From NCBI GenBank assembly GCA_029204225.1, contig CM055114.1, positions 12,646,144 through 12,710,143 of the forward strand: a stretch of 64,000 bases of DNA. The letters run 5' to 3'. Made by a program: the position numbers and the translations under genes. Below are positions 36,923 through 48,512 of the stretch, in pieces (positions within the stretch are counted from its first letter, which is position 1; each line of letters opens with the position of its first letter). Under the pieces are notes generated by a model that was given only the letters and a program-made list of their open reading frames with translations, did not search any database and had not been told where the DNA came from. The DNA is from Diphasiastrum complanatum. Its lineage: Eukaryota; Streptophyta; Lycopodiopsida; Lycopodiales; Lycopodiaceae.

Positions 36923-36940
36923 TGTCTGGCTCTGATACCA
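36923..36940 (-). other. gypsy G3 primer-binding site (tRNA-iMet)
   Basis: The minus strand reads tggtatcagagccagaca, a full match to the tRNA-iMet-type PBS. It fixes the LTR at higher coordinates and the element's orientation. Confidence 0.88.
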
Positions 36941-36941
36941 C

Positions 36942-37960
36942 TTTTACAAGTAGAGATGAGGATGACTTCCAAATCCAAGGTAGAGCCTCCAAATGTCCTC
37001 CAAGCAACCTGCAAGCTTCAAGATGTTCCCCAACTCCAAGCTAGGATGCCTCCACCTGCAAGTAAGGATCTGCAATCCAAGGATCTCTCCTCCACCTGTG
37101 TCCCTACTCTTTAAACACAAAGATAGATAACAAGCTGGCCTCAAGTATTCACCACCCAACCATAGCTAGATCCAAGCTCCAAGCAAGACCTATCTAGCAC
37201 CCCCTTGCTAACCATAAACAAATCACAAGCATACCACAACACTCCATAGAATTCTCAAGATCCAAACCCTACTTATGTCCCATACCATAAGCAAGATTCA
37301 AACCTCAAGCATACTAACACAAGAAAGCACTCTACACACTAGTAGCAACACTAGAGCATAAGCAAAGCAAACAAGAGAGATTCCCCCCCCCCCCCCCCCC
37401 CCCAATGGCATATAGATGGCCCATGGACCCCTCCAATGCACTATGGAGTTCCATGCACATCCAATGAGAGAGAGAGAAGCCTAGGGGAATTAAAGAATCT
37501 CCAAGAGCCTCCATAGGCTTATGGAATGTCAAGAGACTCCTTCCATAACCTATGACTCTTTGAATGCCTTTCTTGTGGGAGTTGGGAACTCAATGGACAC
37601 TTTAGAAGGGCGCCCTCCTACTAGGTCCCATTGCCCAAGTTGTGCAAGTATACTTTGGTCCTAGACCAATAAAGTGATATGGTTCAAGGTTGAGGCCCAA
37701 GGTTTAGAAAAATAGTCATCCAATGACTTTCTAAGACCTCTCTAGGTTCCATACCTCCATCCAAGGCATAGACACCTACCTGCCCTTAACCAAGGACACT
37801 AGTACCTAAATCAAAGGCACCTACCCTTAATACTAAGGGTACCCCTTATCCAAGGGTCACGTGACTCCATACCTCCAACTAAGGTATAGTCACTTGCCTG
37901 CCCTTATCCACGGACACATACCCTTAATCCTAAGGGTACCTTGCCATTTAGCCCCCAACA
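36942..37960 (-). mobile_element. gypsy G3 5' LTR (~1 kb)
   Basis: Runs on the minus strand from TGTTGGGGGC at 37960 to just before the PBS. It contains a 21-base C run (37383-37403 on +) and tandem 'cccttaatNctaagggtacc' subrepeats (about 37780-37940). The inner edge is uncertain by a few bases. Confidence 0.7.
37383..37403. repeat. 21-base C homopolymer
   Basis: Uninterrupted C run inside the gypsy G3 LTR. Its length is likely variable and assembly-sensitive. Confidence 0.95.
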
Positions 37961-38011
37961 CTAAATGGACTGTTAGGGGTCTGAAGTATAGCTAGTTACA
38001 TAGGTATGTAA

Positions 38012-38740
38012 CATTGAGCAACCTTGTCCCATCATTTTTTTAGCTTTATAGCTTTGAGCCAAGACTTATTGCTTATCATGTGTCTTATCAGTCCTGAGCC
38101 TATGAACCAAATTATTTTCATTATCTAGAAAGTTTTGTGATGCCAATGTCTCTATTGACATTCCACCTTCTTGGGACAATCTCTGGACCAATGGCCTGGC
38201 TCCTGACAATAGAAGCATTTTCCTTTTCCTTCTTTCCTAATGATGATCCTTGATTGTCTTCATCAACATTTGGCTTCCTTTGTTGCTGCTGAAATTTGCG
38301 TTGTCCCTTGGCTAACATTACTTGATATTCATATTGGTAGTTGATAGCGGGTTTACTACCTCGTGCCTTTGTTTCTACTACAACACAATGCCATGAAGAA
38401 TTTTGAAGGTAGGCAATCTCTCCATCGACACAATGCTTGAGAACATTTAAAAGTTTTTTTTGAAAATCCACTCATTACTGCATGTACCAATTCTAAATCC
38501 TATGTTGGTTTTCCAATCGTGGTGAGTTGGTCTCTCAATCCCTTGATCCATGTGAAACATGAACTTGCATTTTCATTTTTCTCCATGCAAATATTATTTA
38601 GTTTTGTCCTTAAGAACATCATCCACAATGGATTTGTCATCTGATCCTATGTCTTAAGTGCTTTCCAAGCACCTCTCATTAGAACACCTCTCTGAGTATC
38701 ACCTATTAGCTCCCTTGCCACTTACTTGGCAAATCTATAG
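38012..38740 (-). pseudogene. copia V gag, copy 1
   Basis: Minus strand, frameshifted: 'LRTKLNNICMEKNENASSCF', 'TWIKGLRDQLTTIGKPT', 'INYQYEYQVMLAKGQRKFQ' and a CCHC knuckle CFYCQEPGHWSRDC. This is a copia gag family distinct from A/B and K. It is fused at 38740 to segment U, as at 57.9 kb. The protease is degenerate and the fragment ends near 38012 next to the G3 LTR. Confidence 0.8.
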
Positions 38741-39185
38741 CCAAGATGTCTTTAGAACGTAAAATGCCCTTCGCCACACACTACTAACTTTGGCCTCTTG
38801 AAAGAAAAAAATCACCTTTGACATTCTTTGAGCAGTTTTCCCATGACAATCACTTTAGTTACGGGTACCATACTTGTGAGTACAAACTGGGAGCCATTTG
38901 GGTCAATTCCATTAAGCATAGTTAAGCCCTTTAAATTGACTTTTATCAATCACCTCTTCAATAGATTTTTTGGTGAAGTTATGTAATAAGTTTCTTTAAA
39001 ATTGAGCTTCAATTTTTCAAGGGCCCATTCAAACATATCTCCACATTGGTATTCATCCAATGGGTCCCACAATCCACAAAACTTAACTATTGATCTCAAG
39101 GAGAAAAGATCGAATGTATATGAGCATTTTGGCATACTAAAGGGATTACCTTGAGACATTGGCCACTTTGGGCCACTAGGGCATA
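38741..39185 (-). pseudogene. unrecognised segment U, copy 2
   Basis: Minus strand: 'MSQGNPFSMPKCSYTFDLFS', 'FCGLWDPLDEYQCGDMFEW', 'ALEKLKLNF', then 'NLLKR', a stop, 'LNGIDPNGSQFVLTSMVPVT' and 'KVIVMGKLLKECQR'. It extends further 5' than the other U copies. I recognise no family. It runs directly into copia V gag in the same orientation, so U could be the N-terminal part of the V element or a captured host fragment. Confidence 0.5.
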
Positions 39186-39210
39186 CCCTAGTTGGTGCAC
39201 GCGAGCTGAG

Positions 39211-39212
<2 letters not shown>

Positions 39213-39242
<30 letters not shown>
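39213..39242. repeat. (CT)n microsatellite
   Basis: About 15 CT units directly beside the upstream edge of segment U copy 2. Confidence 0.95.
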
Positions 39243-39244
<2 letters not shown>

Positions 39245-39456
39245 GAATGTTTTCAGCAATGGAGATTCAATATAGTTCGTAGTTAGTTACTACTTTCCCT
39301 TCTCTATGCTATTGCAGCCTGCTATGTAGAAACTTAATACTGCAGTCATTTCAACGATGAGAAAGGTATTGTTTTATTGTTGCATGTGTAGTACAAAAGA
39401 CCTAAATTGAAATTTCAAATTGACAGAATTAATTAGGTTATATTATACAATATACA
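39243..39456. other. no gene seen
   Basis: Short AT-rich interval before the copia L LTR; nothing recognisable. Confidence 0.4.
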
Positions 39457-39620
39457 TGTTGAGACCATAGATCAATGAACATTTTCTTGTAGATTAGGTT
39501 GGTAAGAGTAGTTTCAGGATCAGATGACATAGTGAGCGGTTGGTAGTTAGGTAGATAATATGGTTGTGTTTAGGTTGAAATAATGTGAGTAATAGGTGGT
39601 GGCAACATGGTATTTGAGAT
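39457..39620 (+). mobile_element. copia L 5' LTR, first ~160 bp
   Basis: Starts TGTTGAGACCATAGATCAA and matches the 3' LTR at 41664 until about 39615, where an unrelated copia fragment in the opposite orientation interrupts it. Confidence 0.85.
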
Positions 39621-39639
39621 GACAAAATCTCAATTAAGC

Positions 39640-40400
39640 AAGTTAGTACAACAAACAAAGAAAGAGAAACATGAGTATTTTGGAGTGAATACCACCTGAA
39701 CTTTTCCTCTCTTTTCCAAGAAAAAAGAACCACAAGGACTCGGCCTTGTAACTTGAAGATCTCCTGGAATGCACTTGTTGAGGATACTCCTCCTCAAACC
39801 TCGACCTCATCATAACTTGACTATCTTCAATAGAAATGATTTGAGATGCATCATAAGATGCAATGATCGCGGCCCCTTCCAAGGTTGAATGTAGATCTTC
39901 ATATAACATAATCTCTCTATTCTCAATCACCTTCGAGATAAAGAGTGTAAAGGGTTTATAGGCCTCCTTGATGGATAAGCATCCAACCATGATCCATGAA
40001 CTTGGATCACCTTAGTGTACTTGAAAGCTCAACAAACTTAGGCTTATATTTGGACAAGAATCCATATGGTGTATTTCCTACAATAGCTCATAACTCCACA
40101 AAGCTTTGAATAATGGGAAATAATCATGCACCATAAAACTTGAAGCAATAACCAAGTGTCACTTGTAAAATCATCAATAAAAGTAGCAAAGCAATTTGTA
40201 TCTCCCTTGCTTATAGATGAAGAAAAGTGTACATCGAAGTGTTCCAATCCCAATGGATGTTTTGTCTTGACGGAAGACATCAAATATGGCTTCTTATGTG
40301 ATTTTGCTATTGAACAAGCCTCACATAGCTTGATCTCCTTGACCATAGAAAACATAGATTTGTCTTTCTTTGATTATATTGGAAAGTCATTGATTGAGCT
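39640..40400 (-). pseudogene. copia A/B-type integrase fragment
   Basis: Minus strand: 'CEACSIAKSHKKPYL' and 'CFATFIDDFTSDTWL' from the pre-integrase region and integrase core, then 'GCLSIKEAYKPFTLFISKVI' and the 'RFEEEYPQQVHSRRSS' linker. It is close to copia B at 25.3-25.6 kb. It lies within the copia L element, evidently a nested remnant. Confidence 0.82.
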
Positions 40401-40435
40401 TTCTAGTTTTGAAGCATAAAACTAATGGAAAGCAT
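40372..40435 (+). repeat. 64-bp block shared with 42600-42663
   Basis: The block starting 'gattatattggaaa' and ending 'aatggaaagcatat' occurs at both places in the same orientation with a few differences, bracketing the copia L 3' part. Confidence 0.85.
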
Positions 40436-40852
40436 ATTTTATTCAAGCATCGGAAGTTTAAGCAAAAAATAGATTACTGACAATTGCCTATGCCAAATAG
40501 AGCAAAAACAAAAAGGACTTTTAGCCAAGCCTACAACCTAAAAGTATACAAAGATGCACAACATAAACCACTATTTCATGTAGGTCCCTTAGGCTCTGGC
40601 GGGATAGACTATAGTCTAGAAGACGTTCATGTACTTCACTCAAAAACTTCATTCAACATCTCCTGTTAGGGCATAAAGAACAAAAAGATCACCTGCATAC
40701 ATGTTTAAATAAAAGATTCTGTATCAAAAATTCAACGCTTGACTACAGTGAAAACCTACAAACACAAAAATAAGAAGTTTTCATTCTCTTTGATTCAAAG
40801 AAAGTACAAATCATACGAATTAATGGACCAAAAGTTCGTGTAAGCCGGAGTA
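40436..40852. other. no gene seen
   Basis: No supportable domain; lies between the nested integrase fragment and copia L RT. Confidence 0.4.
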
Positions 40853-41663
40853 GTCAATGCCCGAGCCACTGCCCTTGCCGAGTGGTGAAGCACATGCACC
40901 ATGCAAGTGTACTTGAACCACAAGAACCATGCATGGGCCCTAATGCTAAGTTCTGATATGGCACCCAAGGATCATAAAGAAATGGAAGAAATGAAGAATA
41001 AGCCATTCCACAATTTAGTGGGTTCTCTAATGTATGCAGCTGTATGCACAAGGCCTGACATAGCTTTTAGCGTGAATAAAGTGAGCCAGCTTGCTAATAA
41101 CCCAGGAAGAGCACACTGGAAAGCAGCTAAAAGAATTCTCAAATATTGCGAAGGCACAACAAGTTGAAGTCTTGATTTTTCATATAATTTTGATATTAGA
41201 ATAATAGGTTATGCTGATGCAGATTGGGGAGGAGACAGGACACAAGGAGATGAACTTCAGGATATGTTTTTGTTTGTTCAAAAATGCTGCCATAAGTTGG
41301 GGATGTGCGAAGGTGAGGAGTGTTGCATTGTCAACAATGCAGGCATAATATATGGCGCTCAGTTATGCTGGCAGAGAAGCGCTGTGGATACAAAATCTCT
41401 TAACAGAATGGAACATGGAACAACAGAAGATGATCATAAGAAATGACAATCAAAGTTGTATCTTCGATTGCAAAAATGGAGATGAACACAAAAAGAGCAA
41501 GCATATTGAATTGCAGGACAGGTTTGTCAAGGAGCTGATTGATGACAACAAGCTTCCTGTGGAGTCTATGCTAGCCGACATGCTTACCAAAGCCCTCCCG
41601 AAAGAGCAACATCTGAAGCTTACTGTTTTAGCAGGATTGAAAAATATTCCTTGAGAGGGAATT
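40853..41663 (+). pseudogene. copia L reverse transcriptase end and RNase H
   Basis: 'NLVGSLMYAAVCTRPDIAFS' and 'NNPGRAHWKAAKRILKY' form the RT C-terminal region. RNase H follows with 'GYADADWGGD' (first catalytic Asp), a frameshifted stretch, then 'YMALSYAGREALWIQNLL', 'IIRNDNQSCIF', 'KHIELQDRFVKELI' and 'MLTKALPKEQHLKL'. The Glu normally just before 'YMALS' is a stop (TAA at 41346-41348). The tail runs into 'gagagggaatttg' and the LTR. Confidence 0.87.
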
Positions 41664-41995
41664 TGTTGAGACCATAGATCAATGAACATTTTCTGGTAGA
41701 TTAGCTTGGTAAGAGTAGTTTCAGAATTAGATGACATAGTAAGCGGTTGGTAGTTAGCTGGTAGATAATATCATTATCTTTAGGCTGAAATAATGTGAGT
41801 AGTAGGTGGTGGCAACGTGGTAGCTAGATGATAAATATGTGATGTCATGCCAGTTTGTGTATGCCTCTTGCTGGGTAATGTGAAGTTAGTATAAGGAGAC
41901 TCCATGTACTGGCAATCTTCAGTAAAGCGATTATGTACTGGTTTTCCATTAAATGATGTAGAAAGCTTTTAGTAGGATTATATTCTGATGTGCAT
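41664..41995 (+). mobile_element. copia L 3' LTR
   Basis: TGTTGAGACC start after a polypurine tract (ttgagagggaattt). The first ~160 bp match 39457-39615. The right edge is not certain. Confidence 0.75.
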
Positions 41996-42418
41996 ACTGA
42001 TGCATGATTACAATTGATGTGTGGATATTTTGGTTGCATCATTAGTTTTAATCATTGCATGCTTTAGCACTCAACAATACATTCACATGGCATTGATTTT
42101 GCTCTTGTTCTCACGTGCATTGGCTATTTATATTAGTGCAGGCTTGCAGTTGCAGTCGCTGTCGGTGTTGTCCGATCGCTGAGTAGTGGAGATTATGGAA
42201 TGACAATGACTTATCATGTAGTGTTCCAACGCACTGATGAGAAAACCACGTGCTAGAAACGTAGAAAAGATTCTTAAGCCTTCTTTAAGTGTTCTAACAC
42301 TTTAACAGTGCTCTCGGATCAGCAGTAGCTTCATTCAAACTTTATGAGCCAAAAGTTTAACATCAGTAATCCTCCCACGGACGTCCATGGTTGAAACTTG
42401 AGTGATTTATTGGTCGCC

Positions 42419-42530
42419 GCTCAGTAGCTATGTGAACATAGCTATAGCTGGGCTGCTCAGTAGCTGGGTGAACATAGCTATAGCTGGGGCCTGGGCTGCT
42501 CGGTAGCTGCGTGAACATAGCTGGGCAACT
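42419..42530. repeat. three tandem ~38-bp units
   Basis: Units of the form cagtagctNNgtgaacatagc followed by tatagctggg occur three times with small differences. Confidence 0.85.
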
Positions 42531-42599
42531 CTAGGAGTCGTTTTCTTGCTCATTAACAATATTGTTCCTTTCATATTCACTTGTGGTGCTGGATTTCTT

Positions 42600-42663
42600 T
42601 GATTATATTGGAAAACCATTGATTGAGCTTTTTAATTTTGAAGCATAAAACTAATGGAAAGCA
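42600..42663 (+). repeat. second copy of the 64-bp block
   Basis: Matches 40372-40435 in the same orientation. Directly followed by segment W. Confidence 0.85.
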
Positions 42664-42699
42664 TATCCAACGGTATGAGTGGAATGGAATGACAATTGG

Positions 42700-43235
42700 C
42701 AAGCTTTATTCGAAACTCATCACTTGTCTAAACTTCCATTTTACTAAAGTAAAATGGTTGTCGCCAGCGATCCACTACATGTGTACTATGTTGAATGATA
42801 GTTTTTGCCAGAATAACACATAGACCTCTCTGATGTCAGTGGTCTATTCAGTTAAGTTGTCCAATGAATGATGAAAGGTCATCCTTAACATCCAGCGATG
42901 ATCCTACAGAAGTTTTTATTCTGTTCCACAGAACTATAGCCTAGAAGCTTGCAAAAGAGGCTAACAGCTGAATACACAACATGTATAAAACTTTTGTTAT
43001 CATCTCTCATGCTACTCTCATACATGTGCTCAATGCTAGCTTGTGCTCTATGTATTCTTTGTGCCGCTGCTAATTATATTGGAGATTGTTTTTTGTAAAT
43101 CACTTCTTTCGATTTGTTCCAGATTGTGTTATTGTCCAATTGTTGAATTTTTTGGCTTGTAGAATTTTTCCGATTTACATGGTAGAACACTTGTAAGAGA
43201 CCTTCAATAGGCAACGAGAAGTTGTTTCACATTGT
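42700..43235 (+). repeat. segment W, copy 1 (unrecognised)
   Basis: About 530 bp repeated inverted at 56579-57110. Read on this strand a hydrophobic stretch 'SYMCSMLACALCILCAAANY' is kept in both copies, but no start or family is recognisable, so I treat it as a repeat rather than a gene. Confidence 0.65.
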
Positions 43236-43994
43236 TTAAAGTTCAATATACTGTGTTATCAATATAATTGTAAATCTTCAAGTGCCTTTTCAAATACATA
43301 TTGAGTATAATGTTTCAAAAAAAATGTAATGTTGTGAATGTATTGTGAGGCTTTGGTTGTTACCGTCAATGCTTTCATTTGTGTGTGTTGCATTATGAAA
43401 GTGATCATGTTTATAATAACACTATATAATTGTTGCATAACTTGTGTAGATTGATAATGTTCATGATAAAATTTTGTCGTACCAACATCCACTTGCAAGT
43501 TTGGTCATGTTATTATTATTCTCATGGGAAGACCTATGAATCACGAATGGGACCTACTTCGTACAGGTCTCTTGTCATGATAATTTATAGTCCATTACAA
43601 AATGAATCATTTGCATTGTTTGTCTTAATTGTTGGTCAACATTGTGGAGTACTTTATTTGGAACTAGTAGAGCAATTCTAGCCTTGAATTTTGTTTAATT
43701 ATTGATCTAAAAATATATGTCGTCTCGTGTAAAATTTGATCTCAGAGATGAGTTAACAACGTATGTAAAATTGATTACATTGAGGCAGTAAGAGAACTAA
43801 CACAAGCATAATAATTTCTAATGTCTGGATATATGTACTTTGTAGGTTATTGTGGGATTTTCGCTCTATATATCTTAATGTCCTTGGAAATGGTGGACCT
43901 CACATATGTTTTGATAAAGCTTGAAGACAGTTGGTTGCAAAATTTGAGATTGTTGCAAAAAAATGTCATATCGCAAAACAAAATCTAAAAAATT
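43236..43994. other. no gene seen
   Basis: AT-rich sequence with no supported exon between W and the K fragment. Confidence 0.4.
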
Positions 43995-44663
43995 TCATAT
44001 AATGTATGCGATGTTGTGCACACACCTAGACAGAGCGTTGGCAGTCGGGAAATTGAGTCAGTTTCTTGTGAACCGAGGTTTGGAACATTGGAAAGCTGCG
44101 AAAAGCATTCGGAGGTATTTGAAAGGATCACAAAATATTGGAGTCACATATGCAGGGAAAGAGTTTATGATGACTTGTTATGTGGATGCTGATGGGAGGG
44201 GGAGACATTGATAATCGGAAATCGACCTATGGGCATGCTTTCATTGCAGGTGAAGGAGCAGTAATTTGGACCAGTTGCAAGCAAAGGTCTATTGCACTTT
44301 CATCAATTGAGGCTGAGTACATGGGAATGTGCCAGGGACTAAAGAGTACTTGTGGATTGGAAATTTCCTGTCAGAACTGGGAATCGAAGGACAGCCTAGC
44401 GTGCTCTATGGAGACAATCAGAGTTGCATGTTTCTGTGCAGGAATGGACGTTTTCATAAGAGGAGCAAACATATTGATCTGCAATATCATTATGTGAGAG
44501 AGCTGGTGCAGGGCAATTTGTTCAAGATAGACTATTGTTGCACTTAGGAGATGATTGCTGATGGACTAACTAAGGCTTTGCCAAAAGGGAGATTCTGTCA
44601 TCTTAGAGAACAGATGGGTCTTCTTGATGCTCGTTAATTAGATTTCTGAATTGAGGGAAATTT
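43995..44663 (+). pseudogene. K-family RT end and RNase H, copy at 44 kb
   Basis: Begins abruptly at 'MYAMLCTHLDRALAVGKLSQ' and continues 'KSIRRYLKGSQNIGVTYAG', then RNase H: 'YVDAD' and 'IDNRKSTYGHAFIAGEGAVI', 'IALSSIEAEYMGMCQG' (catalytic Glu kept), 'YGDNQSCMFLCRNGRFH', 'KHIDLQYHYVREL'. Frameshifts near 44210 and 44340 and a stop at 44545-44547 break it. It ends at the 3' LTR. Confidence 0.87.
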
Positions 44664-44947
44664 TGTTGGAACAATTAACGGCATGGAAGTCCGCCTCTAA
44701 TGAAGTTCTTGATGCATACATGACACGTGTTAGAATAGGTATACATAAGTGTGAGTTTTTGTTTCTTGGCATGTACGAGTCCCATTCTTGAGGGACATCT
44801 GTAAAGAGAATATATGCGAGTGGTTTCGGCTGTGATGCCTCACTCGAGCTTTTGCCATCTTCCGTGCATTGATTGTTTGTTGTATGCTTTATGTGTTAAT
44901 TGCTTTGATGAATATACATTGTTGCATGTCTGTTTGCTAAAGGTGCA
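44664..44947 (+). mobile_element. K-family 3' LTR (284 bp, internal deletion)
   Basis: TGTTGGAACAATTAACGGC...GGTGCA. A deletion near its start removes about 20 bases relative to the 306-bp copies. Joined to segment T at 44948. Confidence 0.87.
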
Positions 44948-45840
44948 GGGACGATCCATATTAGTCAGGTACTAGGCATTCATAACCTTCACATTCCACG
45001 GGAGTCACCCTATGCGCGCACGTCGTCTATGGCACTGTTGCCGCAAACTTCCACAGTTTGGCAACTTTTGTGCATCCAAATCCCTCACCAAGATTTTTGC
45101 CATTTGTATTGTATGTTGTCTGATCCATCCACAACATAAAATTTTATTTCTGCTTCCTTGTCCTTTGAAATTTTCCTATCCAATATCTCTACAAACTCCA
45201 CAGTTTTTGAATAAAACGGGATCACATCTGCTGGTGGCAACTTCACCCCAACAGTGTTAAACAATTACCTCTGTAGCAAATCACAATAATCTCTATTGAA
45301 CGGCCTGCACTTATATTGCACTCGAGGAAGCTCACACTTGGTTACATCAATTTGGACCTCAGTTTGTATACCTAGAGGATACAACTTTTTGAAGACATCC
45401 CATATCAAATTCGTTTTTGCAAGTGCATCTTCATCGCATGATTTTGATTCCTTTGATTTTTTTGAGACAACTTCAATCAAAAAGTCTTTCTTTTCGTCGA
45501 CATCCTTTTTTCTGCTCTTTCGCTCTTTCTGCAAAGGTGGTTGAAAATTCCGAAGTGGAATTTTTTTCTTCTGCTTGTTCGAGGTTCTGTTTGCATAAAG
45601 GATGTGCGAATCTGCATTCGAGGAACTGGAAGATCCGTTTCTTCAATTCTCTTCCTGCAACAACATAGCAATGATAGTTGTTCGGAAGTGAGATCCAATT
45701 TGTCATTGAACTCCATCTTAGGATTGTCGACAATATAGTTCACTAACGAATATGTTCGACTATTCGAGTAGTATTTAGATGATTTGCAAGTTTGAATGTG
45801 AGAAACATTTACTTCAAAATAGTAGAACAAAACTAAAGAC
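44948..45840 (-). pseudogene. unrecognised gene segment T, copy 3 (longest 5' part)
   Basis: On the minus strand: 'MEFNDKLDLTSEQLSLLCC', a TTGTTGCAG acceptor followed by 'RKRIEETDLPVPRMQIRTSF', then a shifted frame 'IPLRNFQPPLQKERKSRKKD', 'VDEKKDFLIEVVSKKSKESK', 'VQIDVTKCELPRVQYKCRPF', 'NRDYCDLLQR', a stop, and 'LFNTVGVKLPPADVIPFYSK'. The basic Lys/Arg-rich stretch suggests nuclear localisation, but no domain is recognised. It ends at the K LTR. Confidence 0.6.
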
Positions 45841-46074
45841 GAACTTTTGACTGATCAATTTTGATAGGAAACATATCGAATGTCGGTAGATTCAATCTAT
45901 TTGAGCCCTTGTTGTTTCTAAGGAGTTTGTGCATTTTACTAAGAGTTCTTCAAATTCAATATTATTTCGATTTGTGAATTTGAAATTTAACATGTTGGTA
46001 ATACTAGCTGCTCGAATATCTATGAATTACTAGGTTCATTGTACTTGAAACAGTAAAACTCTACTAGTTATACA
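45841..46074. other. no gene seen
   Basis: Short AT-rich interval between segments T and P; could be intron or spacer. Confidence 0.35.
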
Positions 46075-47300
46075 CTATCCATCTTTGAGGAGATGATACC
46101 CAACAATAGTAGCTAATATCATTGCTTCTCCCCTAGATATTAGTCTCCCTTTGCTTTGCCATTGTTCCAATTTCAAGAGTTGATCCGCAGTGAGTTCTTT
46201 AAAACTTGATATGGTTTCGATCAAGCTTTCTTCACTCTCCTTTCTATAAACAAGGGATGTCAGTCCTTGATGCCATGGTTTTTCCATCACTGGCTGTAAA
46301 TACATGTACAATGCATGACCATCTGATATTGGTGCCTGATCAATACATTGTGATACTATATAAGATTGAATGTCCTGTTTATTTTTTGTTGCTTCTAGTA
46401 ACGGCCAAGGCTTTTGCAACAAAAAATCATCACCACTTTGGCAATCCCAACCAGCAAACACATATTGAAACACTTAATTTCCTACATGATTCATGCAAGC
46501 TACGTAAGGTGAATCATCTATGAGGATTGGGTTTTGATGGTGTAATTTTTCAAAGTGTTTCGAAACACTAGCCAAAGGCTTGAAACTTGCACAAACATGC
46601 TTGTTATCAGGTCTCATCAGACCACTCTGGAAGAAATTCTTTTGAGAATTTATAATAAACAATGGCAACTTGCAACCAAATTTTCGCTCAACGTAGATAT
46701 AAGACTTCAGGGTATTTCTAAACACCATGGTTGACCAAATTCCAACCTTGTAAGTTGATATCAACTTCACCAAGAACTCTAAGCATCCAGGTCAAAGTTG
46801 CAACCACTTCTCTCGTGATAATCATCATTTGACAAGGGAGGCTTTTTATTCCAACGTTTAATTAATACTCCATTCAAACCCAATATAACATATAAAGGTT
46901 CATTTTGTGGATCAATACAAAAGAAAATCTGTATTGACACAATTCACTCATGTGAAAATGTAGCTTATGAAAAGCAAATAAACAATTATGTCTATTCAAG
47001 TAAAAATGTAGTTGAAGAGAGGCAAATGAACAATTGTGTCTATAAGAAAACAGTTTTCAACATCCATAAAAATAAGTCTCTGAGAGCAATTAATACTCAA
47101 AGCTTAAGCAAGGCTTTTAGTATATACTTTGCTTCCATCAATTCTCGGCAAGTTTGAAATGCTTGAGTTTGAATCCTCATTATGTGTGATATTCAAATCT
47201 TCCTCATGTCCCGGTCTTAATATATTGATAAAGGAAGATTCATCCATTGCCAAAAGCTGTTTTTCATTACCCACAGACGAATCATCGCGACAATGCTTGC
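46075..47300 (-). pseudogene. segment P copy 2: FCP1/NIF-like (HAD-fold) domain
   Basis: Minus-strand exon 47300-47128 ends 'NLPRIDGSK' at a GTATAT donor; the second exon begins at 46928 after CAATACAG. 'ILGLNGVLIKR' again has Gly for the first catalytic Asp. It keeps 'MVKLISTYKVGIWSTMVFR', 'ILIDDSPYVACMNHVGN' (then a stop), 'GDDFLLQKPWPLLEATK' and a C-terminal part 'SSFKELTADQLLKLEQWQSK' to 'ILATIVGYHLLKDG' that is cut off in copy 1. A small deletion lies near 46780. It is downstream of Q-R-S on the same strand, so it may be the C-terminal part of that gene. Confidence 0.72.
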
Positions 47301-47980
47301 TTGAATGTTCTAATCATAACACACATTGTGCTCAACTCAAATTTCTAATTGTTCAAAAAAAAGCTCAATGCACTCCATAGAATCTTATGAAAATGTCGTC
47401 AGGGTTGTACTTCCTTTCTACAAAATGTGACATTCTGTTTTGGCATAGAAAACTATGCATTGTATATATGTTCAAGTGTTATTTTTCTTAATACATGCAC
47501 TCCCTTTATACGTACAATTTTGTTATTAATTGCAATGTATAACTACAGAACGAATCAAATCTACACACTACAAGCATGACAGTACATTGCTCTATCTCCG
47601 TCTCTCTCCCGAAACATGTTCTCTCTATCTTTGTCTCTCTCTCTACATTCTTTTGCTTTATCAACATTTGCAAAAAAACCTACAATTATGCTATATCATA
47701 ATGTTATTGTTCTAAAATGTGAAATGTGATTATTAGAGAATTGAAAATTGTTCACATAGAAGACTTGAGAAAGTTGTACAAAAGAAAACAAAAACACCAA
47801 ACCATCGTGATTCAAAAATGGCATAAAAAAATCAACTTCTTCACAAAGTAAAATCCAACAGCAATATATTAAAAATAGCAACAACCTGAATAGATGACAT
47901 TGTGTACAAAAAAGTAAACTGGAAATGCAAATGAAAATATTGTATCATGGTTACAACCTCTACATTATTATTGTACCATA
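47301..47980. other. no domain seen; probable intron or spacer between S and P
   Basis: AT-rich, with a CT-rich patch near 47590-47640. No coding signal I can support. The flanking S and P segments are on the same strand. Confidence 0.4.
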
Positions 47981-48399
47981 ACAACCTCATATACCTTTTT
48001 GAGGCACTTCATTTTTGTGAAGGCCTTCCATAATTGGATTAATTTGCTCATTGTGGACTATACTAGGACCGCCTTCATCAAAGACATCTCGTATACCAGT
48101 ATTAACAACTTCTTTGTCATTGTCAATATCAATTGAAAATGGAACCTTTGGTTGACTAATAGAAGACAACAGAGTCTGCATATTTGGTATCATGTCCACA
48201 GGAGATGGCCCCATGGAAGACAAGCTTAAACACCATCTTTGAACGACTTGGCTATGGTTTCTCACCTCACTATAAAAGGATCACAAAAATTCAATGTGAG
48301 TGGGTGAGTCAACCAAAGATATCACATGTTTTTGCCTAGTAATGCTTGCTCGGCCTAGCACTCCACCGGTGTAAGCATCTACAACCACTTCAGAGTCAC
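47981..48399 (-). pseudogene. segment S: methyltransferase motif-I-like exon
   Basis: Exon begins at 48399 after a TTGTAG acceptor and joins segment R in phase ('KLVTWLR' to 'SDSEVVVDAYTGGVLGRASI'). The sequence 'VVVDAYTGGVLGRA' has the shape of the SAM-binding motif I (DPFxGSGTT-like) that follows a 'KP...L...' region in beta-class DNA amino-methyltransferases. 'HVISLVDSP' fits the strand ending in an acidic SAM contact. A stop follows 'THIEFL' (48281-48283); a Ser/Pro-rich tail continues in another frame to about 47987. Assignment is inference from motif shape. Confidence 0.5.
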
Positions 48400-48512
48400 C
48401 TACAAGTTCACACAAATTGTCAGATATATATATCACAGTTGTTTCATAACTACAAATTAAAATAGTATACAAATAATATACGAGAAAAAAAAATCAAACT
48501 TTTGAAACTTAC
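48400..48512 (-). other. intron between R and S (113 bp)
   Basis: GTAAGT donor at 48512-48507 and CTTGTAG acceptor ending at 48400 (minus strand). The split Ser codon is restored exactly. Confidence 0.75.
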
